53,704 nucleotides of DNA. It comes from Treponema sp. (GTDB lineage Bacteria; Spirochaetota; Spirochaetia; Treponematales; Breznakiellaceae). The translations under genes and the position numbers were made by a program. The DNA is taken from assembly GCA_009787695.1 (NCBI GenBank), contig WQSW01000008.1, forward strand, positions 2,040 to 55,743, read 5' to 3'. The notes beneath the pieces are model-generated. The model did not search any database and was not told the DNA's origin. It saw only the letters and a program-made list of their open reading frames with translations. This document shows positions 10,815 through 19,852 of this stretch, in pieces (positions within the stretch are counted from its first letter, which is position 1; the number at the start of each line of letters is the position of its first letter).

Positions 10815-11405
10815 TTAATTATCTGACCTACTTAGTAAGAACAGGAAGAACAGCGTAACAAGATCGATTTTACCGCCTATGTAATATCTATGCATCCCGT
10901 TAATATTGCGGTATCCAACCTCTGCAGAAAAAACATTGTAATTTACTCTGCCGATATTCAATCTGAAACCTATGTGGGCACCGGCGGAAAAAATATATTT
11001 ATCCCAGTGAAAATTCTCATCTACAAATATATAATTGATTGATGCATACGGACCTATATAAAAATTACTTCCGCCGTTAAAATAATGGTTAAGAAGATTC
11101 CAATAAATTTTTAAATTGAAAAGACTTATATTGTCTGCCTCAAACATATTTTCACTGTCTTGATATTCATTGGTTGACCACCCAAAAGCATAAAAAGGGC
11201 TGAATTCAGCTCCAAGGTTTGTAACAGTATTGTCTATCCCTACACTTATCAGTGATAAAATAAACTCTCCGTTATAATTATTACGAGCCGGTAAATTTGC
11301 CCCAAAACCAAGATTTCCGATATTAAAATTGAAAACATTTTCTCCAATTTGCGCAAAACCGGGAATTGCAACAAGAATCATAATAATCAACAGAAAATAT
11401 TTCAT
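10815..11405 (-). CDS. Secreted/outer-membrane beta-barrel-like protein
   Basis: Signal peptide MKYFLLIIMILVAIPGFAQ; beta-rich with alternating Tyr/Phe; start moved from track 11441 to the ATG at 11405. Confidence 0.65.
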   Translation of the reverse strand: MKYFLLIIMILVAIPGFAQIGENVFNFNIGNLGFGANLPARNNYNGEFILSLISVGIDNTVTNLGAEFSPFYAFGWSTNEYQDSENMFEADNISLFNLKIYWNLLNHYFNGGSNFYIGPYASINYIFVDENFHWDKYIFSAGAHIGFRLNIGRVNYNVFSAEVGYRNINGMHRYYIGGKIDLVTLFFLFLLSRSDN

Positions 11406-11499
11406 ATTATCATTATATACAAAAATGCTGATAAAAACCAATTTTTACAGCTTTTTTTATCTTTTATAAAGCAGAAAAAAACAGTAAATTAAAAATGAT

Positions 11500-12252
11500 A
11501 TGTTATTAAAATATACTGAATCCGGCTTTCTTTGTATTTCTCCTGAAGATGACTGCAAAGCTATAGTTGACGCTATGCTTAAAACCGATTACAGCGAAGA
11601 ATTTTGTATATCCAATGTTTTTGAAGCGGATTTTATTGCCAAGCTGATGGAAGCGGGTTTTTTAGTAATGTCTATCGGATTAGAGAAAAAAACTGAGAAT
11701 CCGGTTTATTTACTGTTACCTAAATTGCATCTTGTTCGTTCCGCTTTGTTTTTCGATAATCTTCATGTAAAAAAATCGATCCGCAGATTATTAAACCGTT
11801 ATGAATTGCGCGCAGATGCGGAATTTGAGCGTATCGTTGACCGTTGTGTTGAAAAACACGGAACAGATTGGCTTACACCTCCGCTTGTGGATTGTATTAA
11901 ACAGATTCGCATAAAAAATAAAGCCCAAACAGAGTCTTTACTTCCCGCTTCTTTCGCTTATCCTGCCTCTTTCGGGCTTTACCGTGACGGCTGTCTTGTC
12001 GCCGGTGAATTCGGTGTTGTTTGCGGCAATGTCTACACAAGTTATTCCGGCTATTTTGATGAAGATAATGCAGGGACAGTGCAGATTATCCTTGCGGCAC
12101 GTTATTTGGAAGAACACGGCTTTTCATTTTTCGATTTAGGTATGCCCTTAGAATATAAAAAAACACTTGGTGCGGTAGATATAAGCCCCTTACGTTTTGT
12201 GCAATTATTCAGAAGGGGTAATGCCGTTAAAAGAATAAATAAATTTAAATAG
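11500..12252 (+). CDS. aat: Leucyl/phenylalanyl-tRNA--protein transferase family
   Basis: 'PASFGLYRDGCLVAGEFGVVCGNVYTSYSGYFDEDNAGTVQIILAARYLEEHGFSFFDLGMPLEYKKTLGA' matches the Aat family. Confidence 0.8.
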   Translation: MLLKYTESGFLCISPEDDCKAIVDAMLKTDYSEEFCISNVFEADFIAKLMEAGFLVMSIGLEKKTENPVYLLLPKLHLVRSALFFDNLHVKKSIRRLLNRYELRADAEFERIVDRCVEKHGTDWLTPPLVDCIKQIRIKNKAQTESLLPASFAYPASFGLYRDGCLVAGEFGVVCGNVYTSYSGYFDEDNAGTVQIILAARYLEEHGFSFFDLGMPLEYKKTLGAVDISPLRFVQLFRRGNAVKRINKFK

Positions 12253-12270
12253 GGTATTGAGTTATTTTAT

Positions 12271-12296
12271 TTATTAATATAGAGTTATATTAATAA
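12271..12296. promoter_or_regulatory. Inverted repeat TTATTAATATA-GAGT-TATATTAATAA upstream of the outer-membrane-type gene
   Basis: Perfect 11-bp arms, 4-nt spacer, about 20 bp before ATG 12316. Confidence 0.6.
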
Positions 12297-12315
12297 TATT
12301 CAACACGGAGGTATT

Positions 12316-12897
12316 ATGAAAAAGTTTCTTATTTTAGGATTTCTTATTGCGATTGCATTAACCTCAGTTAATGCACAGGGACTTTATTTTGATGCAGGGA
12401 TTGGTGTAGGCTTACCCACAACAAAATTGAGCGGAACAAAGGTTTCTTTTTCTTCAGCAAATTTTACAGAAATTGGTTATGATTTAGGGTTAAAAGTTGG
12501 TTTTGGACCTATTGTGGGTCTTCCGCTTTACGCAGTTGGAGCATTTGGTTTTACCGGACACAGATTTTCTGATTCTGCTAATGATCATATTACATTTAAT
12601 TCCTTTCTTCTCGGGGGGGGGGTAATTTTCTATCCAATTCCGCTTATTCAAGTTGCCGGCTCTATCGGTTATTCATTTGTTGCAAATGATACATCAATAC
12701 CGGGATTTACTTTTTATAAAAGTGAAGGCGGGTTTGCATACGAAGTTTCTGTAGCAGCCGATCTGGGTTTTGGAAATTCAGGTATATTATTGGGAGCAAA
12801 ATATTTCGGCGCTATTAATACTTTAGAAACTTCTAAAGTTAAGCAAGATCAATCTTATATAGGTGTTTTTGTCAGATATGCTTTAAGGAACAAATAA
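12316..12897 (+). CDS. Outer-membrane beta-barrel-like protein, contains in-frame poly-G tract
   Basis: Signal peptide MKKFLILGFLIAIALTSVNAQ, SD ACGGAGG, beta-barrel-like body, C-terminal 'GVFVRYALRNK'. Confidence 0.8.
   Translation: MKKFLILGFLIAIALTSVNAQGLYFDAGIGVGLPTTKLSGTKVSFSSANFTEIGYDLGLKVGFGPIVGLPLYAVGAFGFTGHRFSDSANDHITFNSFLLGGGVIFYPIPLIQVAGSIGYSFVANDTSIPGFTFYKSEGGFAYEVSVAADLGFGNSGILLGAKYFGAINTLETSKVKQDQSYIGVFVRYALRNK
12613..12622 (+). repeat. Homopolymer G10 tract inside CDS
   Basis: CTTCTCGGGGGGGGGGTAATTTTC read directly. Confidence 0.95.
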
Positions 12898-12930
12898 AGG
12901 TATTCTTCCTTAGTCCTGTGTTCAGTCTGC

Positions 12931-12951
12931 GGGCAGGGTAACCCCCTGCCC
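12931..12951 (+). terminator. GC-rich stem-loop GGGCAGGG-TAACC-CCCTGCCC after the outer-membrane-type gene
   Basis: Perfect 8-bp stem; only a weak T-rich tail follows. Confidence 0.6.
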
Positions 12952-13029
12952 TCTTGAATATTTTCCTTCAATATCATAAACTTATACTCTAATTAAGTCA
13001 TTAAGACCTTTTAAATAGGAGAAGATATA

Positions 13030-13185
13030 ATGAAACGTACTTATCAACCCAGTAAGGTAAAAAGGAACCGTAAATTCGGGTTCCGCGCCCGTATGAAGAC
13101 AAGGGGCGGGCGGCTTGTTTTAAAGCGCCGCAGAGCAAAGGGCAGGATAAAGCTTTCTATTTCTAACGAGAAAAAGCCGTATTAA
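13030..13185 (+). CDS. rpmH: 50S ribosomal protein L34 (missing from ORF track because short)
   Basis: Translation [51 protein letters not shown]. Confidence 0.98.
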   Translation: MKRTYQPSKVKRNRKFGFRARMKTRGGRLVLKRRRAKGRIKLSISNEKKPY

Positions 13186-13240
13186 TATTAAAATTAACCC
13201 TGAGAAAACTCTTGCGGGTTTTTCTCAAGAAAAGGGGAAA

Positions 13241-13594
13241 AAAAGTCTAAAACGGAGTTTTAAGCGTAAAGAACATTTAAAGAGAAGGAAAGAGATTCGG
13301 GAGGTTTTCGGCAAAGGGAAAAGGTTTAGCTGTCAGGGCGCGAAGCTTTTTGTTATAAAAAATAATTTGCCTTATAACCGTATTTGTTTTACATTTTCCC
13401 GAGGTTTTGGGAATGCAGTTTCCAGAAATCGCGCCAGGCGGCTTGGAAGAGAAGCCTTTAGGTTAATGAAAGAAAGTCTTTCATGCGGTTACGATTTAAT
13501 TTTGCAGATTTTTCCTGAAACTGAAAAAACCGCTCTTTGTGAAAGAAAAATACAGCTTGAATCTCTTTTTATAAAAGCCGGTTTATTAAAATGA
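13241..13594 (+). CDS. rnpA: Ribonuclease P protein component; true start unresolved (the track's TTG at 13367 removes the conserved N-terminus)
   Basis: Frame reads ...[75 protein letters not shown]; '[18 protein letters not shown]' is the RNR signature. No ATG/GTG/TTG in frame between the upstream stop and 13367. Confidence 0.85.
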   Translation, partial: KSLKRSFKRKEHLKRRKEIREVFGKGKRFSCQGAKLFVIKNNLPYNRICFTFSRGFGNAVSRNRARRLGREAFRLMKESLSCGYDLILQIFPETEKTALCERKIQLESLFIKAGLLK

Positions 13595-13836
13595 AATATA
13601 TATTGCTTGTTTTAATTAAATTTTATCAGTATGCAATCTCGCCGCATTTTCCGCCTTGCTGCAGGTATTCTCCAAGCTGTTCGGCTTATGCATACGAGGC
13701 TGTCAGCAAATACGGTTTTTTTCGCGGAAGTTTTTTGGCTGTAAAAAGGATTTTGCGATGTCATCCGTTTCATGCAGGCGGTTACGATCCTGTTCCGGAA
13801 CATTTATGTTCAGATAAAAATTTATCAAGAAAGTAA
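13591..13836 (+). CDS. yidD: Membrane protein insertion efficiency factor YidD
   Basis: '[58 protein letters not shown]'. Confidence 0.96.
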   Translation: MKYILLVLIKFYQYAISPHFPPCCRYSPSCSAYAYEAVSKYGFFRGSFLAVKRILRCHPFHAGGYDPVPEHLCSDKNLSRK

Positions 13837-13848
13837 AAAGGAAATATA

Positions 13849-15741
13849 ATGGATAAAAAAACAATCTTGGCTATTGTGCTCTCCAGTATTGTATTAATCG
13901 TTTCTTTTGTGATACAAGGGGTTTTCTTTCCGCCCAAGCAAAAGCAATCGTTTGTAATACAAGATCAACAAACCGCTGTAACAGCAGTCGATACAACAGG
14001 CGAACCTCAAATTAATAATTCGCGCGGTTCGTCAGAAACGCACGGTTTGTCAGAAATAGAACCTTTTTCTACTGTGCAGCAGGAGATTGACGCCTCTGTG
14101 AATGTTGAACAAGAAATATCGGTTTCAAGGCAGCTTATAACAATCAATACCGAATTTTTTATAGTTGTTTTAACTAACGAAGGCGGTGATATTGTTTCAT
14201 TTAGATGGAAAGATCCAAGAAAACATCCCAATGACAGCAGCGCTTATGTTGATTTAATACTTACAAATTTTAATGAAGCACAAGCAAGATCGGCATCACA
14301 AGTTTCGCGCGCTTTTTCTGTCGCTTTCGGCGATCATGAAGCCTTGCCTGTTTCGTCAAATTTTAATGTAAACCGATTATCAAATTATTCGGTTGAATTT
14401 TACCGCGATTTTGTTGTTCCTTCTTCTGCAAACAGTGTTTCTAAATTTCGTTTAAGTAAGCGTTATGAATTTAAACCAAGCGATTATATGTTTGAATTAA
14501 AAATTACTTTAGACGGCGGAAACTCCATGTCCGGATTTAATTTTAACGGCAACGCATATACTTTATCGTTCGGTCCGCAAATAGGTCCTCAATTTGCAAA
14601 GCTTGATAATTTATACGATTACCGTCATTTAAATATTTATTCAAACGGAAAACGAAGAGATGCAAAGTATAACGAATCTATCGACCGCCCGTCGTGGGCT
14701 GCGATTTCCGGCAAGTACTTTGCTTTCATTGCATATCCGTATCAGCAATATACGCTTAGATTTTCCAACAAGGAAGAGCCCGGTCTTTCTGCCGCTTCCA
14801 GAGTTATGCTTATAAGACCGTCTGTCAGTTTATCAAAGATAGAAGATACTTACCGTTTTTATCTTGGACCAAAAACACATGATATACTTGGAACTTACAA
14901 CACAGGTAAAAACGAATTTAATATAAGAGATGCGCATTTTGCAGAGATTGCAAGTTCGCGCGGAATTTGGGGAATTCTGGCGCCGCTTGAACGTGTATTA
15001 AAATGGCTTTTACTCAGGTTTTATGACGGCGTAAAAAATTACGGTATTGCGATTATCCTGCTTACACTTTTAATAAAACTTCTTTTCTTCCCGCTAACAA
15101 AAAAAGGATCGGAAGCCACTCAAAGAATGCAGGCGCTAACGCCGAAGATTAAAGAGCTGCAGGAAAAATATAAAAACAATCAGCAAAAGCTGCAAACAGA
15201 GATGGCAAACTTTTATAAGCAGGAAGGATACAACCCGCTTTCAGGCTGTCTGCCGATGCTGCTGCAATTGCCTATTTTTATCGCAATGTATAACCTTTTT
15301 AACAATCATTTTGACTTGCGAGGTGCAGGATTTATTTCAGGCTGGATACCCGATCTTTCGCTTCCTGAAGCGATTTGGAATTTCCCCGAAGGTGTCAGGC
15401 TGCCGATTTTAGGCTGGACAGCGCTTCGTGCATTGCCGTTTATTTATGTTGCTTCCCAGCTGTTATACAGTAAAGTGACACAAATGCCGGGTCAGCAGTC
15501 GAATGCACAAATGAAAATGATGTTATACGCCATGCCGATTATATTTTTCTTTGTACTTTACAATGTTCCGTCAGGATTGCTGATCTACTGGATTTTCTCT
15601 AACCTTCTTACACTTGTTCAGCAATTGATCATCAATAAATATATTATAAAAAAACGCGCGGCAGAAACACCGCCGCCGTCCCCTCCGCCTGTGATAGCAC
15701 CGCCACCGGGCGGCGGTAAAAAGAAAAAATCAAAAAGATAA
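13849..15741 (+). CDS. yidC: Membrane protein insertase YidC
   Basis: Large periplasmic domain then 'GIAIILLTLLIKLLFFPLTKKGSEATQRMQALTPKIKELQEKYKNN...FYKQEGYNPLSGCLPMLLQLPIFIAMY'; Lys-rich tail. Confidence 0.97.
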   Translation: MDKKTILAIVLSSIVLIVSFVIQGVFFPPKQKQSFVIQDQQTAVTAVDTTGEPQINNSRGSSETHGLSEIEPFSTVQQEIDASVNVEQEISVSRQLITINTEFFIVVLTNEGGDIVSFRWKDPRKHPNDSSAYVDLILTNFNEAQARSASQVSRAFSVAFGDHEALPVSSNFNVNRLSNYSVEFYRDFVVPSSANSVSKFRLSKRYEFKPSDYMFELKITLDGGNSMSGFNFNGNAYTLSFGPQIGPQFAKLDNLYDYRHLNIYSNGKRRDAKYNESIDRPSWAAISGKYFAFIAYPYQQYTLRFSNKEEPGLSAASRVMLIRPSVSLSKIEDTYRFYLGPKTHDILGTYNTGKNEFNIRDAHFAEIASSRGIWGILAPLERVLKWLLLRFYDGVKNYGIAIILLTLLIKLLFFPLTKKGSEATQRMQALTPKIKELQEKYKNNQQKLQTEMANFYKQEGYNPLSGCLPMLLQLPIFIAMYNLFNNHFDLRGAGFISGWIPDLSLPEAIWNFPEGVRLPILGWTALRALPFIYVASQLLYSKVTQMPGQQSNAQMKMMLYAMPIIFFFVLYNVPSGLLIYWIFSNLLTLVQQLIINKYIIKKRAAETPPPSPPPVIAPPPGGGKKKKSKR

Positions 15742-15751
15742 GGAGATATTT

Positions 15752-16462
15752 ATGGAATTTGAATTCGAAGGCCGCACAGAAAAAGAAGCAATTGATAAAG
15801 CTGCGGCAGAATTGGGGTTGGAAAAAGACGATTTTGATGTTGAGATTCTTGAAACCCAAAAAACAGGTTTATTCAAGAAAGGTTATGTAAGGATTAGGGT
15901 TCATACAGGCAATACAACTTTTAGACCAAATGAAGCGGGTTTTAAAGATACTCAGGCTTCTGCACCGAAAAGAGAAGCTGTTTTCGGCGAGCCTGTTCCG
16001 CAAAATGAATTTGAACAGAAAATGACAGATTTTATTTCCGGTTTAATTGAAAAGATGGGTTATCCGGGAAATGTTTCTATTTTATTCCGCGAAAAGAATA
16101 AACTTGGTATAAAAATCGATTCAAGTTTTTCTTCCATTTTAATTGGTAAGAAAGGAAAAAACCTTGATGCGCTTCAGCTGCTGTTAAATATTTACGCAGG
16201 CAGATTGGGAAAAGATGATGTAAGGGTTATTTTAGATACAGAAAATTACCGTATCCGCCGCGAAGAGTCTCTTGTGCGCCTTGCCTATAATGTTGCAGAA
16301 AAAGTCCGTGAAAGCCGCGGTTCAATTTTACTTGAACCAATGAACCCCTTTGACAGATGGCTGATTCACACCACATTAAATGATATCAACGATGTTGAAA
16401 CCAAAAGCGAAGGAGATGGTTTATATAAACAGGTGAGAGTTTATTATCGCGGGTTTAAATAA
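15752..16462 (+). CDS. jag: RNA-binding protein Jag/KhpB (Jag-N, KH, R3H)
   Basis: 'MEFEFEGRTEKEAIDKAAAELGL' Jag-N, 'LIGKKGKNLDALQLLLN' KH, R3H-like C-terminus; follows yidC. Confidence 0.9.
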   Translation: MEFEFEGRTEKEAIDKAAAELGLEKDDFDVEILETQKTGLFKKGYVRIRVHTGNTTFRPNEAGFKDTQASAPKREAVFGEPVPQNEFEQKMTDFISGLIEKMGYPGNVSILFREKNKLGIKIDSSFSSILIGKKGKNLDALQLLLNIYAGRLGKDDVRVILDTENYRIRREESLVRLAYNVAEKVRESRGSILLEPMNPFDRWLIHTTLNDINDVETKSEGDGLYKQVRVYYRGFK

Positions 16463-17283
16463 TGAAATGCAGTGCCGGTATTGAAAGGACAATTTTTTCA
16501 GCCGCTTTTTTCTTTGCGGTTCTGCAAATTTATCCGATACCGCTTGAAAGTTTGGTTAATCCTTCTCAGGCACAGCGTTTGGCAGAAAAGGACGAGTTGA
16601 TAGTTTCAATACAGCTTGTAAATAATCCTGCGCCTGCGCTATTGCCTGTCAATAACGAACTGCGTCAGGCAGTTGCAAAAGCCCGGACTTCTTTTAACCC
16701 GAATATGTTAGTTGAATCTCTTTACTTGTATAAAAAACCTGAAAGTTTTCATACATCTGTTAGTGTGTGGAATGAACCGCAAAGAACCGGTGTTTTTAAT
16801 CAGGCGGTTGCGCTTGGCACATTAACAGGTGTTCAATATTTTTCTGCAAGCCGAAGAGAGCTGCGTACTTTTTATGAATACTCCGCCGTGATAGACGGAC
16901 CGCAGACAAAAAAACCGATCCCCGATCCTGTTTATTTGCAGCCTCCTGCCGCATTAACTTTATATGCAAGACAAAGAGACCTTACTTTCGGAGATAATAT
17001 TTACAGTTACAATTATGCCGCAGAAAGAGACGTTATTATTTTTACTCAAGAGAATGTTACATCTTTAAGCGTTGGGATTATTCCTGTTATAAGCAGGGGA
17101 AATCTTAGGTCTGTAATGGCTGTTATAGACTGCGGCGATTCTATTTTAATATATGCTGTTTCTATGGTAAATGCGCTTTCTATTCCCGGAATGCGTGATC
17201 GCATTAGCAATTCATTCAGCAGCAGGGCAGAGGCTGTTTTAAAATGGTTTACTAATAGATTGGATAATCAGTTATTTAATTAA
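16462..17283 (+). CDS. Secreted/periplasmic protein of unknown function, overlapping the jag stop codon
   Basis: Hydrophobic N-terminus; TAATG overlap with jag stop; 273 aa, no family recognised. Confidence 0.75.
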   Translation: MKCSAGIERTIFSAAFFFAVLQIYPIPLESLVNPSQAQRLAEKDELIVSIQLVNNPAPALLPVNNELRQAVAKARTSFNPNMLVESLYLYKKPESFHTSVSVWNEPQRTGVFNQAVALGTLTGVQYFSASRRELRTFYEYSAVIDGPQTKKPIPDPVYLQPPAALTLYARQRDLTFGDNIYSYNYAAERDVIIFTQENVTSLSVGIIPVISRGNLRSVMAVIDCGDSILIYAVSMVNALSIPGMRDRISNSFSSRAEAVLKWFTNRLDNQLFN

Positions 17284-17287
17284 TAAG

Positions 17288-18196
17288 TTATTGTTTAATT
17301 TTATTAATTACATCCTGGATTATTTTTTCTGCACCATCGTAATCTACCTGACAAGTACCGACCTGTCTGTGCCCGCCCCCGCCGTAAGATAACATGATCG
17401 ATCCGACATCTGCGTTACTTGTACGGTTAAGAATGCTGTGACCTACAGTAATTGCAACATTTGATTTATTGCGCCCGTCTACAACCCATACCGAAATATT
17501 TTGTTCCGGGTAGAGTGTGTAAATTACGAATCTGTTTCCCGCGTGAATTGTTTCTACATTGCGAAGATCAACATATATTACATTGCCTTCTATTTTTGTA
17601 TGTTTTATTACCATGTCTTTATAGAGCTGGCTCTGCTGGAAATATAAATCAAGGCGTTCTTTTACATCCGGCATTTCTAAAATTTCGTAAATTGTTTTTT
17701 CTGCACATGCCTTAGCAAGGCTTGTCATTAAATCGTAGTTACTTATTGTGAAATTTCTAAAACGTCCTAAACCTGTTCTGGGATCCATAATGAAGCCTAA
17801 AAGTATCCAGCCTTTCGGATCTAAAATTTCATCCGCTGTAAGGTTTCCGGAATCGACTTTGTCAACAAAATGGATCATCTCTGCAAATTTTCCTAATTTG
17901 TTATCTCCCCCGTAATAGTCATAAATAATTCGCGCACAGCTGGGAGCCGGTTTGGAAACTCCTTCAAAATAAGCTTTGCTTCCTAAACGTTCGGATTCAC
18001 TGGAATGATGATCAAACCAGAGTTTACAACCCTTTATATATGGAATGTTTGCTAGAATATCATTATCTGTCGCTTCTACTTTTCCGTCCTGTATATCTTT
18101 TGGATGAACAAATTTCCATTCATCAATTAAGCCTAAATATTGCAGAAGTGCACCGCAAGCCAAGCCGTCAAAGTCTGATCTGGTAAATAACCTCAT
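17288..18196 (-). CDS. DHH-family phosphoesterase (exopolyphosphatase-like)
   Basis: 'LFTRSDFDGLACGALL', 'LWFDHHSSES', 'YGGGGHRQVGTCQV'; start placed at ATG 18196 (SD-like AAAGGGTGG) instead of 18238. Confidence 0.85.
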   Translation of the reverse strand: MRLFTRSDFDGLACGALLQYLGLIDEWKFVHPKDIQDGKVEATDNDILANIPYIKGCKLWFDHHSSESERLGSKAYFEGVSKPAPSCARIIYDYYGGDNKLGKFAEMIHFVDKVDSGNLTADEILDPKGWILLGFIMDPRTGLGRFRNFTISNYDLMTSLAKACAEKTIYEILEMPDVKERLDLYFQQSQLYKDMVIKHTKIEGNVIYVDLRNVETIHAGNRFVIYTLYPEQNISVWVVDGRNKSNVAITVGHSILNRTSNADVGSIMLSYGGGGHRQVGTCQVDYDGAEKIIQDVINKIKQ

Positions 18197-18373
18197 TTTA
18201 TACCACCCTTTAGTAAATATAGTTAAATTATAATACAATTTTTTATTTTACGCCATTATTTGATTAGAAAAATTTATTTAACGTACAAAAGAACAATTTT
18301 TAATTTTTCTGTGACATAAATGCAAAGGAAAATTTCTTGCTAATTATTAAATTTGCCTATATAATGAAAAAGT

Positions 18374-19837
18374 ATGTCAGGAAAAGAAACCTTAACACCT
18401 ATTTCTAGGGTGTTATCGCTTCCAAATGGCGGCGGTGTTAATAAAACCTATGTAGATATCATAATAAAAGAAGAAATCCCTGTTTTATGCGTAAATAGAG
18501 GCGCTCAAAGAAAAAGATTGATGCCTTTTAAGGTTTTATATGACAATAAAGAGAATTTTTGGCTTTATGCCGGTCCTTGGGAATATTTTCTGACAGGCGA
18601 CAGTATTGATAAAATAAACGAAAAATCTATCGTTAAATCCGGCGAATGGGACAAGGAAAAAACGCCGAAACCTGCAGAAAATCACGAAGAAATAGAAGAA
18701 TTAGAGCAGGCAGACGAAGACACTGACGATGATGATGCAGACGGTTTCGGCAGTGATTATGCCGCTTTTACAAAAATGACTACCGAAGAAAGGGTAGAAT
18801 GTCTTAATAAGGATAAGCAGCGTTTAAACGATCTTCTCTTGCACAGACCGAAAGACGGGAATGCAATTACAGAAGCTTTGGTCGATACAACCAAAGATGC
18901 CGCCCTTATTAACCATGCAACCATCGAAGAAGCAATGCGTCTCGGCGATGATGAAGCGAAAAAACTTACCCAAGAGATGGTAGACAGCACCAACGAAATG
19001 GTAAAAAGTTCGGCGCATCTTTTTTCCGAAGATGTTTTTAATGATGATTTAATGAATACCCTTGTTGAAAAATCTAATGGTACCATAGTCCAGCATATGA
19101 CACGTGTTTATCTTAATGGGATTGCTTTTCTGACTTATTATAATAATTTAGTTTCTACATCCAGCGCCATACAAAAATTGCGTATCTCTTTTACGCCGAA
19201 GTACCGAAAATTTTATCATTCACTGCTTTCGCATTTAAGTATAGAAGACATTAATCTTGAGCGTGTGTTTTTAGGCGGCATGAGGGCTATAACTCCCGAA
19301 TTATATTTTAAGTGGGCGGTTGGTTTTTTAATTCATGATGTTGGAAAAGCTTCCGCTGTAGAATATCATGAAGGCGTAGGCTCTTATGATCGTCAAATAG
19401 TTATTGACCATGTAAAACAAGGTTATAAGTCCATTATGACAAAAACAAATTATCCTATGGAAGCAAGTCTTATTACCGGGTATCATCATGAATATTACGG
19501 TGATTCTGCAGGTTACGGATATTTCCGTGCATATCTTCAGCAATATAAAAAAGTTAATCCTTTTGCAAAACAAGATTACGTTATTACTTACGATTTAGAA
19601 CCTATTCTGGACTATCAGGCTCTTGCATATTTTCCCGCAAAAGTTTTAGAAATTATCGATGTATACGACAGCTTAACTGATCCTAACCGCATTTACCGTA
19701 AAACATTGTCTCCGGAAGAAGCTATAGTTATGATGAAAAGCGAATTTGTTGACAGCCATCTTAAAGTTGATCCTATCCTGTTTGATATGTTTGCTTCATT
19801 CATAAGAGAAAAAGAAAAAAATGTTAAAGTAGAATAA
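18374..19837 (+). CDS. HD-domain protein with acidic N-terminal region
   Basis: 'FLIHDVGKASAVEYHEG', 'ITGYHHEYYGDSAGYG', 'AKVLEIIDVYDSLTDPNRIYRKTLSPEEAIVMM' HD/HD-GYP-like motifs; acidic stretch EEIEELEQADEDTDDDDADG. Confidence 0.8.
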   Translation: MSGKETLTPISRVLSLPNGGGVNKTYVDIIIKEEIPVLCVNRGAQRKRLMPFKVLYDNKENFWLYAGPWEYFLTGDSIDKINEKSIVKSGEWDKEKTPKPAENHEEIEELEQADEDTDDDDADGFGSDYAAFTKMTTEERVECLNKDKQRLNDLLLHRPKDGNAITEALVDTTKDAALINHATIEEAMRLGDDEAKKLTQEMVDSTNEMVKSSAHLFSEDVFNDDLMNTLVEKSNGTIVQHMTRVYLNGIAFLTYYNNLVSTSSAIQKLRISFTPKYRKFYHSLLSHLSIEDINLERVFLGGMRAITPELYFKWAVGFLIHDVGKASAVEYHEGVGSYDRQIVIDHVKQGYKSIMTKTNYPMEASLITGYHHEYYGDSAGYGYFRAYLQQYKKVNPFAKQDYVITYDLEPILDYQALAYFPAKVLEIIDVYDSLTDPNRIYRKTLSPEEAIVMMKSEFVDSHLKVDPILFDMFASFIREKEKNVKVE

Positions 19838-19852
19838 AAACTTTTCGCAATA

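Noticed and set aside
12900-13030. Replication origin/dnaA neighbourhood suspected from rpmH-rnpA
   Set aside because: No dnaA gene or DnaA-box cluster noticed; upstream genes are an outer-membrane-type protein and aat.
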